Positions 10,238 to 18,028 of a stretch of DNA of 64,000 bases are shown piece by piece. The stretch spans positions 2,108,001 to 2,172,000 of the forward strand of contig OZ244148.1 of assembly GCA_965216255.1 (NCBI GenBank). The letters run 5' to 3'. The number at the start of each line of letters is the position of its first letter. Position 1 is the first letter of the stretch. The position numbers and the translations under genes are program-made. The notes below the pieces were generated by a model. The model made no database searches. It saw nothing but the letters and a program-made list of their open reading frames with translations, and was not told the DNA's origin. Source of the stretch: G965216255 sp965216255. GTDB taxonomy: Bacteria > Bacteroidota > Rhodothermia > Rhodothermales > Bin80.

Positions 10238-10787
10238 TTCCTTTTCTTCTCGCTTTAGGGTATTCATTAACGCCGCTAGGCCCTTCCATAAGTTCCAACG
10301 CATGGATCTTACGAAAATTGATGCCGTGACTGGCTAATAAAATACATGGAAAGCCGTTATGCAAGTGGCATCCAATAATTACGATGCTGACAAGACACGC
10401 TTCGGCGCGGGCTGATGGCTCTCGGAGCCCGTAACAACTGGATGCGGCACGATTGGCATTCACTTCATTAGACAGTGCCTCATAATTCACTACTGAGTGG
10501 GGATCAATCCCTGATAATAGGCCGTTAAATCAGAAATTGTATCCTGGCATGGGCAACATATTCTGCCCATTACAACGTCATGTACACCCTAACACGGCAT
10601 CCCCCAATTGGTTGTTCCAGCTTATTGCCGTTATTGTTATACGTACGTGCACCTAACATATAGCGCACAAAATATCCACGTGGGGCTCCCTCACGTGTGC
10701 ACAAGTAGGGGCGCAGCCTGAGCATGTCACGCGGAATCATGCCGCGTATACATTCGTTGTATGCAGCCCCATTAAGCCAAGGAGCAC
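10238..10787. other. divergent intergenic region between nrdJ and an orphan gene
   Basis: About 550 bases holding the upstream regions of two divergently oriented genes. I searched the nrdJ-proximal strand for B12-riboswitch hallmarks (GCCACTG box, AGNCAGGAGACC box) and did not find a convincing match. No other feature is apparent. Confidence 0.4.
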
Positions 10788-11174
10788 ATGGCAGATACGA
10801 ACGAGCGCAGTGCCTATCCGCTTCCCACGGAATTCGAGGTCATGCGTCCGGAATACACGGAGCTTGAAGACGGGTTCGTGCAGGCCTCGATTACCGTATC
10901 TCCGTTTCGCGTTGCAGGCAAGAGCATGACCCGTCCTGGTGCGCGCCGCGCGGCAATCCATCAGGCTCACCATACCTACCGGTCCTACCATCCCAGCTAC
11001 CGCGTGGAAAGCCCATTCCCGGATGAGTTCGAGGATCAGGAAGGCATGCGCTGGAAGCGCATGGCGCCGCTGCAACGGGTTAGTCTGGGTGACTACTCCT
11101 TTACAGACCCCGACGGTGAGGAGGACTACGCCACGATTGAGCAGATGCTTGCGTGGGACGTTCGCCCTACGTAG
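10788..11174 (+). CDS. small uncharacterised acidic protein
   Basis: A 128-residue protein that I do not recognise. There is no signal peptide and no membrane segment. It is rich in Glu, Asp, Pro, Arg and Tyr, with a central His/Tyr/Arg run (HQAHHTYRSYHPSYR) and an acidic C-terminal third. AAGGAGCAC immediately before the ATG contains a good Shine-Dalgarno sequence. It converges with the nucleotidyltransferase gene on the other strand and overlaps its 3' end by 8 bases. The clean ribosome-binding site and uniform codon use support a real gene; the function is unknown. Confidence 0.6.
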   Translation: MADTNERSAYPLPTEFEVMRPEYTELEDGFVQASITVSPFRVAGKSMTRPGARRAAIHQAHHTYRSYHPSYRVESPFPDEFEDQEGMRWKRMAPLQRVSLGDYSFTDPDGEEDYATIEQMLAWDVRPT

Positions 11175-12813
11175 GAACGGGCACGCGATCCTCATCCTGC
11201 ACCTCCAGCAGCACCCGGTCCTTAATCGCCATAAGGTGTTCCCGGGCGGCCTCCGGCTCTGCGGGGATATCGCCACGGAACAGTTCCCGTTTTATGGCCC
11301 CCATGGCCCGGCGCTCTCTGCCACGCAGACACCGCGCTATGTCGTCGAAGAGTTTGCCGCGCCGTAGTGCCTCGTCCTTGATCTGCATCATTAGGCGGTA
11401 TGCCGCCCCGTACTCATTCTGGATATCGCCCTCCAGGATGGCTTCACGAATGGTATCCTTTATGATGCCCACTGCAATGCCTTCACCAACACCGACCACC
11501 TCCATGATTTCGTTGCCGTCAACGGGCGGCTGGAAATTACGCAGGTGATCCTTCGCTTCCACCTCGGCAAACTTCATCTCCACATCGTCAAAGGCACGCA
11601 GATAGCGCGCCACCCGACGGGGATTACGAGAGGTGATGTCCGAACGGACAAACGTCATTAAATCATCCAGATGCTCGCCGGCATCAAACAGCAGGCGCCG
11701 CACCGCGGAGTCGCTTACCGCTTCATCCACCAGCGCTACAGGGCGGTGATGTAGCGCGACCAGTTTCCGCACGTACTCCATTCGCTCGTCAAGCGGCAGT
11801 CTAAGGCGACGGAAAAGCTTTGGGATCATCCGGGCCCCCACGTCCTCGTGGCCGTGGAATGTCCATCCCGTACCTCGTACGAATTTCTTCACGCGAGGCT
11901 TGGCAATATCATGAAGCAGAGCGACCCAGCGAAGCCAGTAGGTCCGCTCTGTGCTTTCCTCGGAGGTGGCTTCAATAAGGTTGTCCAACACCTTGAGCGT
12001 GTGATTGAAATTGTCCTTGTGCCTTCGCCCCCGCACGGTATCGACACCCTTCAGGGCGGCGAGCTCCGGGAATATCCGCTTTAAAACGCTGGTGTCCTCA
12101 AGGCAGCGCCATCCCCGCGACGGCGCCCCCGAGGCCATCATCTTCTCCAGTTCTTCTGTGATGCGCTCCTGACTTACAATTTCGATGCGATGCGCTTCTG
12201 CTCCCATTGCCCGCTGCGCCTCGGTATCAACCGAAAAACCAAGCTGGGCGGCAAAGCGAGCCGCCCGGATCATGCGCAGCGGATCATCGGCAAACGTCTG
12301 CCCAGGCGTACGCGGCGTCTTGAGCAGTTGCTGATCGAGGTGAAGTCGCCCCTCGTGCGGATCAACCAGGTCTCCAAATTGATCCGGTGCCAGGCACAGA
12401 GCAAGTGTATTGACCGTGAAGTCGCGGCGCAAGAGGTCGTCCTTCAGCGAGCCTTCCTCGACGCGGGGTTTTCGGGACGGCCGACGATAGCTCTCGCGCC
12501 GGGCGGCAACGAATTCCAGCACGGAAGACACGCCGCCCTGCGAAATCCGAACGGCCGCTGTTCCAAATTTCTCGTAAACGTGCACCATCCTGCCCCCAAG
12601 ACACCGACCCACGGCGCCCGCCAGACGGATTCCCGTTCCGGGACCAATCGTGACGAAGTCAAGATCCTGCGTGGGCAGCCCCAACAGCATGTCGCGCACC
12701 ATGCCTCCGACCGCGTAGGCCTCAATATTCAGGCCTGCGGCCACTGTTCCAACCGTGCGCAGTGCAGAAGCCTGCGGCAACTGGGCTATAAGGTGCGATA
12801 GGTTTTCCGGCAT
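11167..12813 (-). CDS. CCA-adding / poly(A) polymerase-type tRNA nucleotidyltransferase with HD domain
   Basis: About 548 residues. The N-terminal nucleotidyltransferase head shows YAVGGMVRDMLLGLPTQDLDF, the class II family motif with GG and the DxD metal pair. It is followed by the RRDFTVNTLAL and RMIRAARFAAQLGF motifs of the Cca/PcnB superfamily. An HD-type domain (LLHDIAKPRVKKF, then FHGHEDVGARM) follows in the middle. The C-terminal ~100 residues are charged and less conserved. Bacteroidota genomes usually carry this HD-containing form as their CCA enzyme, so tRNA 3'-end maturation is the likely job. The ATG at 12813 is preferred over one 13 codons upstream because the family begins near here. 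It is convergent with the small orphan gene. Confidence 0.88.
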   Translation of the reverse strand: MPENLSHLIAQLPQASALRTVGTVAAGLNIEAYAVGGMVRDMLLGLPTQDLDFVTIGPGTGIRLAGAVGRCLGGRMVHVYEKFGTAAVRISQGGVSSVLEFVAARRESYRRPSRKPRVEEGSLKDDLLRRDFTVNTLALCLAPDQFGDLVDPHEGRLHLDQQLLKTPRTPGQTFADDPLRMIRAARFAAQLGFSVDTEAQRAMGAEAHRIEIVSQERITEELEKMMASGAPSRGWRCLEDTSVLKRIFPELAALKGVDTVRGRRHKDNFNHTLKVLDNLIEATSEESTERTYWLRWVALLHDIAKPRVKKFVRGTGWTFHGHEDVGARMIPKLFRRLRLPLDERMEYVRKLVALHHRPVALVDEAVSDSAVRRLLFDAGEHLDDLMTFVRSDITSRNPRRVARYLRAFDDVEMKFAEVEAKDHLRNFQPPVDGNEIMEVVGVGEGIAVGIIKDTIREAILEGDIQNEYGAAYRLMMQIKDEALRRGKLFDDIARCLRGRERRAMGAIKRELFRGDIPAEPEAAREHLMAIKDRVLLEVQDEDRVPVPT

Positions 12814-13040
12814 CGAGTCGGCCGATCTGCTCACCCTACAAAACGCTGGCACGTCGACGTCGTTCTCCTATGCCGAACAAGGCACCGGCCGCTGCCACCT
12901 ATAGTCCGGTCTGAAACGTACTTTTAGAATCGCATTTTGAACCGTAGCGCTATCGTCGTGCCAATTCCCGGCCTGGCATTCCTTGTGCGCAGCACAGGCC
13001 GCGCGCTGTATCCACCACGTGACCACAGGCGAGCGGCACC

Positions 13041-15247
13041 ATGAGAGCAAGCATCTTACCCGGGATCGCGCTTTTTTCCCTGCTTTGCAGCCTGGCGCCT
13101 TTCTTGGCAGAGGCGCAGGGCGTGGATCCTTTTGCGCTCCCGCAGCCAGAGGGGCCTATCCGGCTAGACGGCGTCAGTGACGAGCCCGCCTGGAACAGCG
13201 TTGTGCCGTGGATTCCGAAACAGTATGAACCGGAAAATGGTGCAGCGGCCACGGAACGTACCGAATTTCTGGTCGCCTACGATACGGATCGCATTTATTT
13301 TGCTTTACGCGCCTTTGACAGCGACCCCAATGGTATCCGGGCCAATACCCTCTACCGGGACCGGCTAAGCGGCGACGACCACTTTGAAATACTGCTGGAT
13401 ACCTTCAACGACAACGAATCCGCCGTCCTTTTTACGACAACGCCTGAAGGAATCCGCAAGGATGCGGCCATTTCAAATGACGCAAGCGGCGGAGGCATCG
13501 CCTCAGGAGGGTGGATTAATGGTGACTTCAACACGTTCTGGGATGTCGAGACCGTCATTACCGAGCGTGGCTGGTTTGCCGAAATGCGGGTCCCTTTTTC
13601 GAGCCTGCGCTTTCAGGACCGTAACGGCGAAGTGGTAATGGGCATCACACTCCAGCGCAAGGTGGCGCGCAAGACGGAGCGCCTGGTATATCTCCCGGTC
13701 CTGTCCATTGCCAACTGGGCCTTCCTCAAGCCTTCGCTGGCAAAGAAGATTTTGCTGCGCGGCATCCGGCCCCAGAATCCCGTCTATCTGACGGCGTATG
13801 GCCTGGGCGCCCAGGGCGCTACTGCGGGTGCCGCCGAAGAGCGCAGCAGGCGGGAATGGATCTCAAGTATGGCCTTTCAAACGACATCACGCTGGACGTA
13901 ACGGTCAATACCTATTTTGCCCAGGCCGAGGCTGATGACCAGCAGGTTAACCTCACCCGATTTTCCCTGTTCTTTCCGGAGAAACGACAATTTTTTCAAG
14001 AACGCTCCGGGATCTTTGATTTCCGGACCGGAGGGTTGAGCCGCCTGTTTCACAGCCGCCGCATTGGAATGACCTACGACGGACAACCGGTGGGGCTTCT
14101 TGGTGGCGGGCGCATTGTCGGACGCAAGGGACCCTGGGACATCGGCCTGCTAAACCTGATGACCGAGCGCCGCGGAGAGCTGGAACCTGAGAATTTCGGC
14201 GTCGCTCGTCTGCGCAGACAGGTGCTCAATCCTTATTCGTATGCAGGCGTAATGGCAACAAGCCGCGTCAACTTGAAGGGGACGTATAACGTGGCTTACG
14301 GGCTCGACAGCGTCGTTCGCCTCCGGGGCGATGACTACATGACCCTCCAGTGGGCCCAGTCATTTGATAGCCAGCATTTGAATTCAGGCGCGCAGCGCGG
14401 GCTGAACTCGGCGCGCTTCACCTTCGAACTGGAACGGCGGCGGCGGCGTGGCTGGGGGTACAACACCGTGCTGGCGCGTGCGGGACGCGTCTACACGCCT
14501 GGCGCCGGATTTACGCAGCGAAACGATTTTACGCTCGTAGAGCAGGGCGGCGCGTATACGTGGCTCCCGGGAGCCACATCCCCCTTCATCTGGCATGCTG
14601 TCCGCGTACAGGCGCTCACGTTCCTGCGCAATGAAGACGGGAGTATCGAATCCGGTGAAGCAGGTCCCGATTGGGAATTCAGCGCGTAGTCGGGAGCCGG
14701 GGGCCGCATTCGAGCAAGGCTTCACAGGGAAGTGCCACACGCCCAATTTCGCATTGCGGACAGCCTGGAAGTTCCAGCCGGAGACTACTACTTCTGGCGG
14801 CTTGGAGCCTCCTACCACGTATCCCATACCAGCCGCGTGCAAGTCCGGCCCCGTGCGGAAGTAGGCAGCTTTTATGACGGCACGAATGGGTCGTTTGGCG
14901 TATCACCCGTTTCGTACGTGTCACCACACCTGGAGCTTTCCGCATCCTATCAGTATAGCCATATACGTTTCCCGGAGCGCCAGGAAGCGCTGGGCATCCA
15001 CCTTTCGCGACTCCGAATCGGCTCTGCACTGAATACCGAGGTCTCGGCAAACGCGTTTGTTCAGTATAACAGCACGCGGGATAATCTGTCGGCCAACATC
15101 CGTTTCCGGTACAATTTCAGGGAGGGCAACGATCTCTGGATAGTGTACAACACAAATCAGTATGCGGATGGCTATCGGGGAGCGTTCAATCCCTTCCCGG
15201 ACAGCCAGACCATCCTCGTCAAATACACGCACACGTTCAGCTACTAG
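13041..15247 (+). pseudogene. DUF5916 / CBM9-like outer membrane protein gene, frameshifted and with an internal stop
   Basis: Signal peptide (residues 1-25), then a family-9 carbohydrate-binding-like domain (IRLDGVSDEPAWNSV, YFALRAFDSD). The DUF5916 body follows (LKYGLSNDITLDVTVN, NLTRFSLFFPEKRQFFQE) and ends in alternating beta strands typical of an outer-membrane barrel. The frame breaks near 13850, where GGG probably should be GGGG (CGGGAATGG before the LKYG motif). It is cut again by an in-frame TAG at 14687-14689, after which the same frame continues to 15247. Adding one base makes the span 2208, a multiple of three (735 residues), matching an otherwise intact gene. Two lesions suggest a pseudogene, but sequencing error cannot be excluded. 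The flavoprotein gene begins 4 bases later. Confidence 0.8.
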
Positions 15248-15696
15248 ACGATGGCCACCAGTTTTGAAGTCATCGTCATAGGAGGTGGTGCCGCAGGTCT
15301 TACCATGTCGGGCCTGGCAGCCAGCCTGGGGGCAAAGACGCTACTCATAGAGCGCTCCAGGCTCGGAGGCGACTGCACGTGGACCGGCTGCGTGCCAAGC
15401 AAGATGCTGCTCAAAGCCGCCAGCATCGCCCATACGGTACGACAGGCCGGTACCCACGGCGTGCATTGCCCGCCACCTGCCGTAGATTTCGCCCAGATCC
15501 GCGCAAGACTTCACCGGCTGCGCGAGGACATATACCGGGACGCAGATAGTCCGGACAGGATGGCCGCGCTGGGCGTGGAAATCTGCCAGGGACACGCCAC
15601 CCTTTTGGGACCCAGGACGGTGGAAATCGGCGGCGCTGCGCCGCGCCGTGTGCGTGGCCGCATTCTGGTGATCGCTTCGGGCGCGGAAGCACGGAT

Positions 15697-15703
15697 CCCC
15701 CCC
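15697..15703 (+). other. C7 homopolymer at the frameshift site
   Basis: Seven consecutive C in the flavoprotein gene put the following bases out of frame, and six would keep it open. The tract could be a slippage mutation, a phase-variable tract or a sequencing artefact. Confidence 0.7.
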
Positions 15704-16376
15704 GATCCCGGGACTGGAGCGCGTTGCATATCTCACGAATGAATCTCTCTTTGAACGCGAGACACTGCCCGAAAGGCTGACCCTCATCGGTGCCGGTCCC
15801 ATAGGCATGGAAATGGCACAGGCCTTCACCCGACTCGGGGCGCTGGTGACCGTTCTCGAGCGGGAATCCGGCATATTGCACGGCCGGGACCCGGAGCTGG
15901 CCGCACTACTGGCCAAGCGACTAGAAAGCGAGGGTATTCGGCTTTGCACTGCCGCACAGGTTAGCAGCCTGGACCAACAGGGATCCCTCCAGCTGGTGCA
16001 TTATGCCCGGGCAAATGGAAGGCAGGAAACTATTACGTCGGATGCGCTGCTCGTAGCGGCGGGGAGGCGACCAAGAACCGCGGGCCTCAACCTTGAAAGT
16101 GCGGGCGTGCGGTACACAGCCGCGGGAGTGCCTGTCGACAGGCGCTGCCGAACCAATGTGCGGCACATTTATGCCATTGGTGACGTCACGGACCGCTACG
16201 CCTACACGCACATGAGCGAGCACATGGCGCGTGTCGCTGCTACCAATGCTCTCCTGCGCCTGCCACGTAGGATTGACGCGTGGACGGTGCCGGGCGTAGT
16301 TTTCACGGATCCGGAGTTCGCCCATGTTGGTGCCTGTGAATCCGAATTGAAACGGCGTGGCACCAGATACGAAGTG

Positions 16377-16384
16377 TATGCATT
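16377..16384 (+). repeat. left target-site duplication of TnpB element 1 (TATGCATT)
   Basis: Exact 8-base direct repeat of 17677-17684, abutting the left terminal inverted repeat. It is palindromic at its core (ATGCAT). Confidence 0.9.
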
Positions 16385-16406
16385 GGGATTTATATAGATA
16401 AATGAA
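16385..16406 (+). repeat. left terminal inverted repeat, TnpB element 1
   Basis: Begins GGGATTTATATAG. Its reverse complement lies at 17655-17676 with a single mismatch at position 5. Confidence 0.9.
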
Positions 16407-16443
16407 CGCGGAACAAAGTATGTACAAGTACTTGTAAATACCT

Positions 16444-17650
16444 GTGATACGCACCTACACATACCGGTGCCGACGGGTGAGAAAGGCGCAGCGCGAAGCA
16501 CTGGACGCGTTGTTTCGGCATCTGGCGTGGCTGCGCAATGACGCGGTGGCCCACTGCCGCAACGAGGTTGCCGAAGGCGGCAAGACACCTTCCACCTTTG
16601 ATCTGTACAAGAGGCTTACGGCCATGCGCCAGGACAATGCGTATATGCGGCGCAGCCTGTGCGCGCCCAGCGCAGCATGCTCCAGCGCGTCCGCGCCGCT
16701 TACGACAAGTTCTTTGGCGAAGGCAAGGGCAGGCCAAGATTCAAGCCGGAAGTACGATCCTTTGAGCTCGAGGGCACCGTGCCGCGCAAGAACGGCCCGT
16801 ACCATACGCTCCAGATAAAGGGCGTGGGCAAGCTGCAGCTCAAAGACAAGCGCGGCGTACTCTCCGGCGGCAACACCGTCCGGCTGGTCCGCATCCTGCG
16901 ACACCCTTTAGGCACCGGCTTCAACGTGCAGTTTGCCCTGCAGCATAACGTCGTGGTGATCGCGACGGACACGCGCGAGGCCATAGGTGTCGACGTGGGC
17001 GTAAAGGCCAACTGTTCGCTCTCTGACGGCGCACAGTACGCGCCCTTGCGGTTGCCGGAGCGCGAACGCCTCCAGCAAGCCGTAAGCCGTGCCAAGCGCG
17101 GCAGCAAGACGCGCCGCAAAAAGAAGCTGGCCCTCACCCGCGAGGGCCGCAGGTTGGCTGTGCGCCGCCGCAGCGAAGTACACCGCATTACGACCGACAT
17201 CGTGAAGATGCACTCCGCATGGATTGTCGTGGAAGACCTGAGACTCCAAGCCATGACGGCCCGTGGCGGCTCCCGCAAACGTGGGCTGAACCGTTCTATG
17301 CACGAGAACTGCCTCGGCATGCTCATGCAGCAACTCGCCTACAAGGCTGAAAGCGCCGGAGGCGAGCTCGTGAAAGTAAAGCCGCATTATAGACGTGCAG
17401 CACGTGCGGCGCTCTGGCAAAGGACCGGCTGACGCTGGCCGTTCGCACGTTTGTTTGTAGCGAGTGCGGGCACCGGCAGGACCGGGACGTTAATGCGGCC
17501 CGTAACATCCGTCTGAGGGGCATGGAGCTTTTCGGCAGGGCGGGAGGCCCTGCGTGTCGGACGGAGGCGGCTACGGCCGTAAACGTCGTGCCTCTGGCCG
17601 CGTCTTCGGACGCGTCTAAGCGCGGCCACGACACAGGATCGTGTAGCTAG
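16444..17650 (+). pseudogene. tnpB: degraded tnpB (RNA-guided nuclease) in element 1
   Basis: The coding parts align along their whole length with the intact copy at 39922-41121. They cover the N-terminal helix-turn-helix region (LRNDAVAHCRNE), wedge-like segments (RPRFKP), the RuvC core and the zinc ribbon. The RuvC Asp is present here (GVDVGVKANCSL), as is the Glu of VVEDLRLQ. Frame 1 is lost near 16645-16660 (net one-base deletion). It is lost again near 17390, where about seven bases are missing compared with copy 2, just before the first zinc-ribbon CxxC. The remaining C-terminal part (CSECGHRQDRDVNAARN) is out of frame. So the catalytic residues survive but the protein cannot be made whole. 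Confidence 0.88.
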
Positions 17651-17654
17651 ATGA

Positions 17655-17676
17655 TTCATTTATCTATATAAGTCCC
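17655..17676 (+). repeat. right terminal inverted repeat, TnpB element 1
   Basis: Ends TATATAAGTCCC; it is the inverted partner of 16385-16406 (21 of 22 match). It lies 4 bases after the tnpB stop codon. Confidence 0.9.
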
Positions 17677-17684
17677 TATGCATT
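17677..17684 (+). repeat. right target-site duplication of TnpB element 1 (TATGCATT)
   Basis: Exact copy of 16377-16384 on the other side of the element. The bases that follow (CCCCTACGATAAG) continue the interrupted flavoprotein frame. Confidence 0.9.
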
Positions 17685-18028
17685 CCCCTACGATAAGCTG
17701 GACCGCGCCATCATTGACGGGGCGCGCCACGGACTCGTCAAGATATTTGCGAGGCCTCACAGCGGGCGGATTCTGGGCGCCACCATTCTCGGCGAGCGTG
17801 CCGCGGAAATGATTAGTGAAATCGCCCTGGCCATGCGCGGCGGCATCCGGCTTCCCCAGGTATCGAACACGATCCATCCATACCCTACCTTCGGCCAAGG
17901 CGTACGGCGGGCCGCGGACCAGTGGTACGCCCGCAAGGCATCGGCGCCCGCCATCAGGTTGCTCCAGCGGCTCTTCCGCTACCGGGGCTACCTCATTCCC
18001 CGCGATCCGACCCAGGTCGTATGAGAGC

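Larger units (their letters stand above)
16385..17676 (+). mobile_element. TnpB element 1 with terminal inverted repeats and 8-bp target duplication
   Basis: A 1292-base element. The left end (16385-16406, starting GGGATTTATATAGATAAA) and the right end (17655-17676) are inverted repeats matching at 21 of 22 positions. Both sides are flanked by TATGCATT. The only gene inside is a degraded tnpB; there is no tnpA, serine recombinase or DDE transposase. Terminal inverted repeats and a target duplication are not features of IS200/IS605 or IS607 transposition, so mobilisation by a DDE transposase in trans is inferred. Eight-base duplications occur in several DDE families (IS1595, ISL3, IS6, IS66); I cannot say which applies. 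It disrupts the flavoprotein gene. Confidence 0.9.
15251..18024 (+). pseudogene. mercuric-reductase-like pyridine nucleotide-disulfide oxidoreductase gene, frameshifted and split by a TnpB element
   Basis: The parts encode an FAD- and NAD(P)H-binding flavoprotein. The N-terminal GGGAAGL FAD motif, the redox pair in GGDCTWTGCVPSK, the second Rossmann motif GAGPIGMEMA and an IGDVTDRYAYTH segment are all present. The dimerisation domain resumes after the insertion (YDKLDRAIIDGARHGLVKIFA). Lesion 1: a run of seven C at 15697-15703; six would restore RIPPIPGLERVAYLTNE. Lesion 2: insertion of 16385-17676. Dropping one C, the element and one copy of TATGCATT gives 1473 bases, exactly 491 codons, reading through as VYAFPYDKLDR. 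The intact ancestor was thus a 490-residue protein. MerA itself and a soluble reductase of the same family are both possible; no N-terminal heavy-metal domain is seen. Confidence 0.88.

Noticed and set aside
10238..10787. Possible cobalamin riboswitch upstream of the B12-dependent nrdJ
   Set aside because: On the reverse strand only a loose GCCACTT-like match was found; the conserved AGNCAGGAGACC box and surrounding helices are missing.
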